A stretch of DNA of 64,000 bases from Ciona savignyi (lineage: Eukaryota; Chordata; Ascidiacea; Phlebobranchia; Cionidae). Of the stretch, positions 1 through 10,766 are shown piece by piece. The stretch is from contig CH002812.1 in NCBI GenBank assembly GCA_000149265.1, forward strand, positions 209,762 through 273,761, written 5' to 3'. A program made the translations under genes and the position numbers. The notes under the pieces were generated by a model. It was not told the origin of the DNA and did no database searches. It saw nothing but the letters and a program-made list of their open reading frames with translations. The first letter of the stretch is position 1. The number at the start of each line of letters is the position of its first letter.

Positions 1-118
1 GCAATAGCTCCGGTAACCTGACGGTGGGCGTGAGGTGATCTGATGATTGCCCGTGTGTTAACCCCCTTGGTTTTCCCATTCACGGGGATAAACATGAATA
101 TCCTATTCTTTCCTATAG
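1..118 (+). repeat. 3' fragment of the tRNA-like SINE family
   Basis: The window opens inside a SINE copy. It reads from the 'aatagctccggtaacc' body motif through the 'ttcacggggataaacatgaa' motif to a degenerate CCTAT tail. The 5' tRNA-like part lies outside the window or is missing. The same body and tail recur in full copies at 6237, 8308, 52995 and 59349. Confidence 0.8.
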
Positions 119-1089
119 TAAAATAAGAATAGGCCAATCTCAGTTTTGGGTGTAAAACTGTGAAATTTTTTTTGCACAGGTGGATTTTATCCAAGGAATT
201 CCAAAGTCACATGCTTAGAAACATGATTTTAAAGTTGGAATGAACTACTGGAGCCCTGTTACGCATTCTAAACTGTAACAGCCATGATTATACTAATCAG
301 TGTTATATGCAAAAAGCTTTTGCCCCTTTTTGAATTTTACCCTTTTTAATTTTTGTTTGCCCTTTTTAATTTAATCTGCTGTCCATTTGATTTAATATGC
401 AAGTGCTGTAATCCATTTTACCTTGAGTTTTATAATGTACTATTCTTGTTCTTTAGTAAATTTGAGCTTTTAGACTGTTCGATTTTTCAACTCCTATGAG
501 TTAATGTGATCATATTTATGCATTTTGATTCATTGCAGTGTTTTGTTCATTAAATTTTTATCTTGCTATTAGATGACGGTAAAAAAGTATTATCAAAAAA
601 ACGGTGGTGCTCACAAGTATAAAGTTAAAGTGATCATGTGTTATGTTATGTTTTATCAAGTTCAATATCATGTGCTACTGAAGCTGGCAAATTATGTCTC
701 GTAAATGATTTACTAATAACCCGTCATTTATGGGCTCTCGTGTGTTACATTAAACATATCCTTGAGTAAGTAAACAGATAACACTGTGCTCTGTTTGCAT
801 TTTTTTATACTTCAAATGTCAATTTGTCTACAAATACTAAACTGATCGATACTGCTGTCTTGCTTTTCTTAATGAGTCAAAGTGATGTATTCTTCGAGTA
901 TCTATTGTGATACTTATTATTTGAATTATTGTTTGAATGAGGTATTTTTGTCTAAAATAACCAAAAATTGTATCAGCCAGTGTTAATACTCTATGTTGGT
1001 GTTTCCTAATGAAAATTCACTGTTATCAAAATTATTGAACAGGTGACTCAAAAAGCTTTGTTTTAATAACTGACTGAAATTTTGTGAAC
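119..1089. other. AT-rich intergenic DNA upstream of the first MS4A-like gene
   Basis: I see no coding exon here on either strand. The stretch holds poly-T and AT-rich runs, including repeated 'cccttttt' around 325-365. The promoter and 5' UTR of the gene starting at 1090 probably lie in its right half, but I cannot point to a definite TATA box or initiator. Confidence 0.5.
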
Positions 1090-4000
1090 ATGAGTTCTCC
1101 AGACACCCAACACTTGGTGGAAGGCAGACAACAATGCTGTGCAGGTTCTAAGTATGCGAGAATCTACAACGGAATAGGAGTAAGTAGATTTTGATCTTTA
1201 AGTTCTTTGTTAATAATTTTTTTAACAGCGGATCAGTTTCTTTACAGTTTTTATCCATTTAGTTCGTAAGTTTATTTTTTCACTCCTGGGAGAAATTATT
1301 TTACCCAAACTACAATTGTTTAAACATGTGAATACTAAATATCACCAGTATTAATCTTAAAAAGTTTAAACAATAAAAATTATTTTTTTTGATAATCAAC
1401 TCTCTTACTTAATTGTTTAACATCATGTAATAATATAATTAGACCTGCATGTTAAAGACTCCAGTGTGTCCCCTTTGGTCCTGGATTTAAATTTCTTTAA
1501 AGTTGTCTTGAAATATTGCATTAGTCGAGCTTAAACAGCATTTTTAGTTTTATATTAAAGTAACCATTTAAAAGTATATAAAAATGTAGGTATATAATTA
1601 AAATTCTTCCATGAACCATTTAAAATAACCACTAAATTATAATTGGGTTGGTTCTCTTGCAAAAATCACCAAAAAAAACGAGTAATTTTTTTGCAGATCA
1701 CCCTGATAGTTCTTGGTTGTGTAGCAGCCGTAATAGCAGTAATTGCTATTGCCTTTGAGAGCCAAGCTTATCACCATGGCGATGTTCTTAGTGGCATATG
1801 GGGAGGAATAATTGTAAGTTGAAGTTTTAGCCTTATATTTGTGATTTATTTTTTGTGGTTTAATTTCAGTTTATTGTCACTGGTACGATCTCCGTCAATG
1901 CAGCAAGAAAACAAACCTGCGCGTTGGTGCTGGTAAGACTTTTTTAATAAATTTTAGGATAGGATATTCATGTTATCCCCATGAATCATAAAACGCAAGG
2001 CATTAACACTCAGAAAATCCTCATATCACCTTATGCCCATTGTCGGGTTCATTTAATGCCCGTTAAGTGCCTTGCTCAAGACAGACCAACTAGCTGGCGA
2101 CCAATTTTGAATCTGCAACCCTTATACTGAAAGGTAACACACCAACCAACCGAGTGTGCGGTTTTGTGAACTTGTATTAATTAATACTTGTTGCACAACC
2201 GCCAACATAAACTCTAACATATAGACTTATTGCTGGTTGATAGGTGTACTTTACCGTCTTATTTTGTTTCTGTTAAATATATTGTGGATCGTTCAACCTA
2301 TTTTAAATTTAGTACTGTTTAGGTTAAGCAAAGTATATCAAATAAAATAATATTTTTTAAACTTCCTATTTAAAACCAGTGTTTTCTTATTTTGACAAAC
2401 TAGTAGTTTTAAATTGGTTGAAATGTTAAAATATAATTTAAAAAAGAAAGAAAGATTAAACTTAATATTATTTGTATTAAAATTTATTGATAGTTTTTTG
2501 GTACTTACTATCGTCTGAATCTGAGCATTTTGCGGGAAGAACAAATTTTATATTTTATTATTCACGGTTACTTAACTAAAACCATTACCTTGGTCACCAT
2601 AGATTGGGGTAACAACTGTCGCATCGGGAATTTCTGCTGGTGTTGGACTTGCAATGTTTGGTATTGAGCTGGCAAACACTGTTCGCATAGGCAATAATGC
2701 GTGGTACCGCTATTCGAATTACGCTGTGGTATGATTACTTGTTTCTACATCTTCCAGTATTTGTTGTCTTCTTTTTTACATTAGTATAGGATGGTTGACA
2801 AAAGTATAATTATGTGGGTTAACAAAAACTTATATATCTAATTTATTGTTTATCACAACTATTTCTTTTTTTTAATCACTGGTTTGAGTGGAGATGAGTC
2901 CTTGGCAAAGATACTCAGCAGACATAAGAATTTGTTTTTTTACCTAAATCTAATCATTAATTTAAGCATTTGTAATTCAACTTACCATTAAACTGAAATC
3001 TAATCAATATAATTTTTATTGACAATTGACTGTGCAGCAATTTCTTAATTGTTTAACTGTTTAATGTAGTAGCTTAGTTTTATTCTCTATCTTTTCAGAT
3101 CGTAGTCCTGGTTGCTCATGCTATTCTTGCATTTATCGGTTTCTCTGGCATGATCATTTCAATCGTAAACACTGTTTACGGTAGTTATGCGCTGTGTCGT
3201 GATAACTCTGTAAAGTTCTCCGTAACAGAAAACAAGGTATTAATTAACATTATACAATATTGTCTACCATTTATGATTGTTCCACTGTTATTAACTTATT
3301 AATCCACTGGGTTCGCTAAATGCCTTGTTGAAAGACACAACCAACTATTAAATCAATAGTTTTTATCTAAAGCTTTCTAATATTGGACAGTGCTGCAATA
3401 GATTATGCTTACCCATCAGGTGATTACGTAGTCAAAGCAGAATGGCATCATTTATATATCCACAGAATGGCACTCCTGTCCTCCAAGTCGCCCGCTCTCA
3501 CACCTGCCACAATGCACATCCAAACGGTAGGAAATTCTTCATTAGGCTACAACTAATTTACAAAGATAACTATGTTTATAGAAGCCCAGCAGACAAACGA
3601 AGAAGTTGATCGCAATATTACCACCATTCCGCCACAAGGTTTTCAACAGGTCGATTGAATGACTGCAAACAATATTAATAATTCTTGTGTTAAAAATATT
3701 TCCTATTATTAAGGACACAACATAAATATTCTATTATATTTCAGTAATTGTCATTGTAATGTGCCCTCACAGTACCTTAGGCAGCTTTGCTGTTATATCT
3801 GTTACTACGTATCTGTTACAGATAGCTTTTTTAATATTGGTAAAACCCATTAATTCACAATTATCGGTTTGAGGTTATGTAAAACATCATTTTAAATACA
3901 TTGGTATTTTGGCAGGATACTCCTCAGATTCCACCACCTGCATATGAGGTATGTTGTGTAACAACAGATTCATACATTGTGTAAGAAAAATACATGACGC

Positions 4001-4458
4001 AGATATAATACTTTTGTGTATGGCTGTACATTTGCTATTTCACAATTGGTTAAAGATTTGTTGTCATTTAACAATTGTGTGTCAACTTGTAATAAAAAGC
4101 CATTAGTTACTTTAAAAAGATTACTTCTTTGGATAACTATATCATTGTTTTTATTTATTATCTCTCGTACATTTAGAGATTTAACCCTAATTTTGAGTTG
4201 GCAGATCAGTTTTAAGGAATGGTTTATCAGATTAAATTATTAATACAGTTTCATTGTTAATATAGGTACAGCTAATTCTGTTTATCATGACAGTTACTTA
4301 ATTCTGTTACCCTCACATATTTTCCCTATGTAAATAAGCATTATTCGAAATGTGATAAATAGAATTAGCTGTACATATACCTATATCTATTAACCTATTC
4401 GACTGAAGTTTACGTTTCAACGCAGGTAGTACAGAATGTTCCAGAAACTGATGCATGA
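1090..4458 (+). CDS. Four-TM MS4A/CD20-like membrane protein 1 (9 exons)
   Basis: Exons: 1090-1179, 1697-1813, 1870-1932, 2603-2728, 3099-3236, 3466-3526, 3582-3649, 3916-3948, 4426-4458 (TGA). They join to 242 codons with every phase consistent. Four hydrophobic segments are visible at about residues 31-50, 62-84, 91-113 and 133-160. A short polar N-terminus and a cytoplasmic-type tail flank them. The 'GIWGGIIFIVTG..SV' stretch after TM1 is typical of MS4A proteins, which form plasma-membrane tetraspanning channels or receptor partners. The tail carries PPAY (residues 228-231), a PPxY motif of the kind bound by WW domains of NEDD4-type ligases. An in-frame TGA (3656-3658) follows if the donor at 3650 is not used, so a shorter tail isoform is possible. 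AATAAA sites near 4669 could serve polyadenylation. Two similar genes follow. Another tetraspan family cannot be ruled out. Confidence 0.8.
1956..2160 (-). repeat. tRNA-like SINE copy, internally deleted, inverted
   Basis: It lies in intron 3 of the first MS4A-like gene. Read on the minus strand it ends with the family tail next to 'ggatattcatg' on the plus strand. It keeps the 'gtgccttgctcaag' and 'ctagctggcgacca' blocks, but part of the body is missing compared with full copies. Confidence 0.7.
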
Positions 4459-5020
4459 TCTATATAAAAGATGGCTCTACAATTCTTAATATTTTATCTG
4501 GCTTGTTTTGTTTCTAAAGCATAAATTCATGGACTAAAAAACTAAAATCGTATAACAATAATGCTTTTTATGTTGTGAGTTCCTTAATGTACATCTGTTT
4601 CATTACAATTGTCACTGTTGGTGTTTCCGATACGAAATTACCAATACCAAGATGCAATTCATTGCTTAATAAATAAATTGATAATTATTGTTATTAATGC
4701 TTGTTGCTAAACTTTTCTTTAGTCAAGTCATATTTAAATAAAATTCGAAGACTACCGGTATATAATTTTTGGCTTGTTTAAAAAAAGTTAACCCAGCTTA
4801 AAATAATAGTATATATATGTAATGTTTGATATTGATGTATACATTAGAAATTGTTTGTGTATTGTTATTGTTTCACCATTTTAGTTATTATTCTGCTTGT
4901 TTATTTTTCATCTTACAATTCGATTCCCTGCTCTCTCTGATTACTGCATTTGCTGTATTTAGATTGTACACACCTAAACAAATTTAAGTAATGCAAAGTA
5001 GTCTTTGAACATTGATTAAA
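4459..5020. other. Intergenic spacer between MS4A-like genes 1 and 2
   Basis: No exon is recognisable. The spacer contains overlapping AATAAA signals near 4669, probably the polyadenylation signal of gene 1, and then AT-rich DNA leading to the next start codon. Confidence 0.5.
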
Positions 5021-8000
5021 ATGCACAGCCGAAATACGGATTCTGTGGCATTGATCTACCCTTCAACAAATCAATATCCAGGAGAGAAACATCGGAAGAC
5101 ATATAAAGGCTTGGGGGTAAGTTCCATGTTTACATAATTTGTTGGAGCAATTTTTGTTTGCAAAGTTATATATCACACAGGAGTTTAATTAGAATAGGAT
5201 ATTCATGTTTAACCCTGTGAATGAAAAAATGCAAAGGCTTGTACCCACCACCACCGAAGCGATTGTACTGTGTTGTGTATAATTATTATTTTAATTTGGT
5301 GAACTCATTATTCCATTCTGTTCAGGCAATGTCTGTCTTACCCAAGGACACAACCAACTAGCTAGTTACCAGTTTTAAACATGCAACCTTTCCGCTAACC
5401 CAGTAAGGTGATTGGTTGGATTTGTATTTTATAAAATAGATTAAGAAAAAAGTTTACAATTTACATATGATTTTTATTTTGAGTAAAGCTTAATAATGAT
5501 AATACACCCAATAACCTTCATTCATTAATAGATTACCATGATAATCTTCGGAAGTCTGTCGGCTGTACTGGGAGTCGGCACATTGGCAATAAAAGGCATC
5601 AATAATTACTATAGCTTTGATATTGGAGAAGGAATTTGGTGTGGAGCACTGGTGAGATTACATAATTTCCAGCACATGGAATGTGGTCTAATTTAATATC
5701 ATAATTTTTTTTATTGTATGCTTCTTTAAATTGCAAAATTAAGCATTTTTGAAATAATGTTCTATATGTTATTCTTATTTTATTCTAAGAATAGCACAGA
5801 AGTGTTATCACATAAAAAATCATCAGATTACTCTGAGCAATTGCAAGGTGTATTTGTATATTCTACACAGATAAATGTGTAGTTTATTTTACGTAGAATC
5901 ATTCATATCTTAATTCTTAGCTGTTAACATTTTGAAGCACAGGAGATATTCATGTTTATTCCCCAACAATCAAAGAATGGGAAGGCCGATATCAATGAGC
6001 AATTATTAAATTATTTTGTAACAATCATTGGGGAATTGTAGCTAATGCAGTGTTTAATTAGATCATTCATGTTGTTTTAGTATGACTTGTTAATTTTCTG
6101 GGTTTTGGCAATGTTTTCCGAGTGCTATATTCAAGTACACAACCAACTTGCTATTGACCAGTTTCGATCCTGTGCCAGTTTTAACTTTTTGCTTAAAGGC
6201 CATGCACTAACTCACTAATTTATCTAGTCCGGCCGGTTAGTCTGGCGATTAGGTATGTCGCCTTTCAATCGAAAGTTAGTAGGTTTGAAACTGGCGGCTA
6301 GCTAGTCGGTTGTGCCCTTGGGCAAGGCACTTTACGGACATTGCCTGAATCCAGCGGATTAATGGGTTCTACCAAATTGAAGGAACGTGTCTATCATCTA
6401 CAACACCCTGAAATAGCTTCGGTAAGCCGACGATGGGCGCGAGGTGATCTGACGGTTGTTTGTGTGTTAACCCCCTTGGTTTTCCCATTCACGGGGATAA
6501 ACTTGAATATCCTATCCTATATTCGGCCAGACAAGATAATAACACAGACATGGAGGCAATAAAATAAATTAACTATTTTTAAATATAAATATTAATAAAT
6601 TTTATTCTGGTTTAAATTAAGGTTGTTCTCTCTGGATCATTAAGCATTGTGTCTAGCCGGAACCCTACAGTTTGTGTGGTAAGTATCCCAGTTATCAATC
6701 AAATATCAGTCTTGATTAGGTTTTTATTCTGCTTCATCAAACTTTTTCATTGATAATTATACCAAACTGAAAAACCATTAGTGCATTTTCCCTTTTTTGA
6801 ATCAGAATATTATAGGATTAAACAGGAAATTGTTAATAAATGACTAAACTATCTAGCTCTTCGTAATCTAATATAATTGTTTAAAACGGCATTTTTTATT
6901 TCTTTCCTTTTAATTTTATATGAATATATATTGTCACCTAACAAATAGTTTTAATCAACCTAACGGTGTGGTTGAAGTAATCTAATGATTACTTTGTTTA
7001 AGAACGCTTTTATATGTGATCGAAAATATTCGAGAAATAATCTGATATTAGCCTGTGTTATAGCACCCATTGACTTTGCCCATTCATGAGGAGTATTTCC
7101 ATTCTAATCAGTGTGTTTTATTTGTTAGATTGCGCTTTCAACAGTTGTAGCTGTTATCGCAGGAGCAATGGGATTGACTTTGTTTGGTCTAGATCTTACC
7201 ATTGTGGTGTCCCTTCTCTCGCAAAACTACACCTATAATTTTGCTGGATGGGTACGTTGTTCAAATTTCACATGCTAGTTAGAAGCCTACTGAGAGTTTG
7301 GTGTAGTGAATGGTAATATAGTGTAATTTACATTGATAGTTCTTTATTGACACTAAAATAATTAAAATTTGCAAAATACACTACTAAAACGTCAGTATGA
7401 ATAGAGTTGTGGTGAATCGATGCTTTCGGGAACTAATATAATTGTTTGTTTATAATGATCACGTGTATTGTTTGTAGAACACGTATGTAATCGTATTTTT
7501 TACTAACAAGTAATTTGCGTCGTATTTACGAAGACTACACGCCCTTTGTATTCAAAACGCCAGTCATTATCGCAATTAGAATGGGCGTCAAAAGTCTTTT
7601 CTCTTTGCTATATATTGTTGTGTGTTTAACGTACAAATTAATGCCACCAATCGCGTTATACTATGCGCTGCATTCTCAGTATTAGAATGCAGCTTACAGA
7701 ATAAAATATTGCCGTGCGTCTATAGTTTATTGTCTGAATTATATGCTGCAAGTCACTGGAGTGAGATTTAGACAAGCAGCGACTATACAATCTCGAAGGA
7801 CAGCCTAAAGCGACCTTTTGGTTTAGCGACGAGCGGCCAAAATGCGCTTGCCCCTATAGAAGTAAAAGAAAAGCGGGGGTGCTAAAGAGTCAATTTTTTT
7901 AGAATTTTATATAAAATCTCCAAACATGCCTTAAATAGTTAAATAATAAAATCATGCTATTCTTAACTACTTGTACTTTTGTAGATTGTTGAATTATCCC

Positions 8001-9459
8001 TGCATGGAGTGTTAAGCCTGTTGGGTTTTATTGAAATGCTCTTAGCAATAACCCTTGTTAGTTACTGCAGCTCTGCAATATGTTGTGGCAATTTGGTAAG
8101 TAACTGTTTCCTAAATTTTATACATTATTTATTTTATGTTTTTTTAAATCATGATAATAGGATTTTAGGATTGAAGGTTGTTTGAGTTCAAAAAAAACTT
8201 GGCAACATCAAATTCAACTCAATATGATGACTTTGTGAACTTGACTCTGGGCATGGGTTACATTTCAGTTTTATGTTTTGTTTTCGTCTGTTACTTTTAA
8301 TCATAATCCTGCCAGTTAGTCTGGCAGTTAAGTGCGTCGCCTTTCAATCGAAATGTTGCCGGTCGCTAGCTAGTCGGCTGTGTCCTTGTGCAAGGCACTT
8401 TACGGACCTTGCCTGAACCCAACAGATTAATGGGTTCTTACCAAAAGGAACGTGTCTATCATATACAACACACTACAATAGCTCCGGTAACCCGACGATG
8501 GGCGCGAGGTGACGATTGCCTGTGTGTTAACCCCCTTGGTTTTCCCATTCACGGGGATAAACATGAATATCCTATCCTATGTGGATTTTCTCACATGCGA
8601 GGGTACCAGTACAAATGCTGTATTTATTATTTACTCATACCCTACTCTGGACACATAACCAAAGTTAAATATGTTGTACTAGGATAAACCTACCACCTGC
8701 AACAATGAGGTTTCTGATCAGTTTTTAACACATGGGGCTTCCAATTTCCGTAAGTAACATGACTTAATTTTTTGGATTAATTTTTGTTCGGCCGAACAGT
8801 TTGGTAGTTTGTGAGTGTTAGCTCTAAGTTGAAGGGTAGCAAAATAGAAACTGGTTGCATACACCAACTAAACCCAGTGGATTAATGGGTACAACACATT
8901 GCAATAGCACCAATTACCTAATGGTAGCCACAAGGTTTTCTGATGGTTATCTGTGTTAAAACACCCCTTGCATTTTCCCATTCACAAGGGATAAAATCAT
9001 GATTATTCGATTCTTTTTTTAGTTCCAATGTGCATTTTATTTATATTTAAAATCGACATTCAATTTGAGAGTAGTTGTAGGGTGTAGACACAGTTAAGGC
9101 AATGTCTGTACCATATGCAACACACTTTAATAGCTTTGTGTTATGTGAGGATTACAGTCATAGATTTGACTGATGATAATAAAAGTTATTTGATATAATT
9201 TTCTTTACCACCAGTATACAAATAAAACATCATTATATTTAAAGTGGTCTGGACTTGCCACCCATTTAAAACACTTTTTATTTCATGTGCTTTAGAAATT
9301 AACATGAATTTATTTAAACCAAATATATTGTTACATGCTTTTTAGAACATCAACATACAGTGTACTTACCGAGTACGGTGCAAACAAACATCATCAACAC
9401 CACAACCCCGTACTTCAATAAGGTCAGAACATTTTTATCAGCTGATTCAATGTACTTAG
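5021..9459 (+). CDS. Four-TM MS4A/CD20-like membrane protein 2 (5 clear exons plus tail)
   Basis: Clear exons: 5021-5116, 5532-5651, 6622-6678, 7129-7251, 7985-8095. All are phase 0 and match the exon plan of the gene before it. They give 169 residues with four hydrophobic segments. 'GIWCGALVVLSGSLSIVSSR' spans the second, which is MS4A-like. The tail exon is uncertain. The best candidate begins at 9346 after a TTTTTAG acceptor and runs to a TAG at 9457-9459, giving about 206 aa. A donor at 9423 would instead lead to a further exon. Intron 3 and the last intron carry SINE copies. Intron 4 (7252-7984) holds a block of higher GC content that I could not assign. Function is inferred from fold only; ligand or channel activity is unknown. 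Confidence 0.72.
5190..5415 (-). repeat. tRNA-like SINE copy, inverted, diverged
   Basis: It lies in intron 1 of MS4A-like gene 2. 'aggatattcatgtttaaccc' marks the tail side. Blocks related to 'acaaccaactagctag' and the tRNA-like head follow at the right end. Confidence 0.65.
6237..6520 (+). repeat. Full-length tRNA-like SINE copy
   Basis: The 5' end, 'gtccggcc' followed by a 'tctggcgattagg' A-box-like block and a weak B-box-like block, is tRNA-like. A conserved body and a 'cctatcctat' tail follow. It sits in intron 2 of MS4A-like gene 2. A Met-started ORF inside it recurs in other SINE copies and is not a gene. Confidence 0.85.
8308..8580 (+). repeat. Near full-length tRNA-like SINE copy
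   Basis: It carries the same head, body and 'cctatcctat' tail as the copy at 6237, with small deletions near the B-box and body. It lies downstream of the fifth exon of MS4A-like gene 2. A second, strongly diverged copy follows at roughly 8790-9010. Confidence 0.82.
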
Positions 9460-10766
9460 CTAACTTAAGATGAGAGCAACTAACTTAAGATGAGAGCAAC
9501 TGCTATTACTCTTGCAAGATGTGGGTAATTGGATTTGAGGATACAGTTGGACTGATGTCCCCCAATCGTAATCTATATTGGTGTATATACATCTAGCATA
9601 TCTTATCCTTAGCAAAGTACAGTTACATAGCTTAGTTTTAGATTGTTGGATCGACATCAGCCGCTGAGTAGTTAGGTGTATCTTCGGCTATCAACTAATT
9701 GGACATTGTCTGAATTCAGATTAATAGATTGAACTAAAAGTGATAATGTCGTAATACAATGACATAGATGAAGCAACTTAAAGATAGGCTTAAGGTAATT
9801 TTACAATTCCCATATGATAATATAAATATCCTATTCAAGTTTTATTAAATGGGTACAACTTAATTTGCAGGAAAAAAATTTAAGTGAACCTGCTTGATTT
9901 TTCTAATCTTCAAAAACTGTTCATTCAAGTTGTGCAGGCCTAATCAAGTCTTCATAAGTTCCATCTTCAATGCTTCTATCAGTTTTGTTGCTCATTTTAT
10001 AATTTTGCGCTGATTAATGCTGAAATTTTATGTACTGCCTTAGCTAGCAATCGTAACATAACTTTTATTGAAATAAAATATTCACCATAAAGCAATGATG
10101 GAATGGGTGTATATTTAAAACTAACATTGGCACTACTTAGGTCCGTAATAACGTACAATTGATTCGGTACAATTAGTAAAAATCATTGTTGGGAGAAACC
10201 TGTATCCGACAATTTGGCATCAAGACTTTTTTAAAAAAGCTTAAGTTTTGCATCATAGTCCATTTAGGCACCATGATTTTCTGTAATTAATTATTTACTT
10301 AACGAATTTAACACTGATTGTCGTTTATTTCTGGAACTTTTTTTATTGAAAGTAACGAAACAAAGAGCTGTTTGCAAAGGCAAGGGGGAATTTTCATCAT
10401 AGTGATTCTTGAAATTTCTGTTTGAATTTGTCTCTAGAATGTACGATTTTTAAAAATGTAAAATAAAAATACTATTCAAAAGTGTTGGGGTGGACATAAA
10501 TATAGTTTTCTTCAAGCAAATATTTTTCACCGAACGTGTATGTTTACAATAGAGTTAATATTAACTCCGCCGTTTGTGGTATTTTATTTTATATTCGTGG
10601 AAGTAGTAAAATTTATACCTTATGTGGTATTGGCAAGAGGGAATTTTATTGCTGGCTAAAACTCATTAAATTCTCTGCGTCTTTGATTATTGGAGGAACA
10701 AAAAAAGTTCCGACACCATCAAAAATTCAAAAGTTAGTTGATTCAAAAGTAGGTGTTGTAAGCAAA
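9460..10766. other. Intergenic region between MS4A-like genes 2 and 3
   Basis: No supported exon. It holds a perfect 20-bp tandem duplication at 9461-9500, a decayed SINE-like stretch around 9650-9835, and an AATAAA near 10073 that may end gene 2. The in-frame extension upstream of 10767 has no resemblance to the N-termini of the sister genes and is probably UTR. Confidence 0.5.
9461..9500. repeat. Perfect 20-bp tandem duplication
   Basis: The unit 'taacttaagatgagagcaac' occurs at 9461-9480 and again at 9481-9500 without a mismatch. This suggests a recent slippage or repair event. Confidence 0.95.

Noticed and set aside
6341..6562. Met-started ORF with '[14 protein letters not shown]' and similar ones at 8388-8687 and 53109-53300
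   Set aside because: All lie inside copies of the tRNA-like SINE and differ by frame-breaking changes, so they reflect a shared repeat sequence and not a protein family.
10536..10766. Upstream extension of the first exon of MS4A-like gene 3
   Set aside because: The frame is open by chance. It has no resemblance to the other two N-termini, and the ATG at 10767 gives a leader of the same length as the sister genes.
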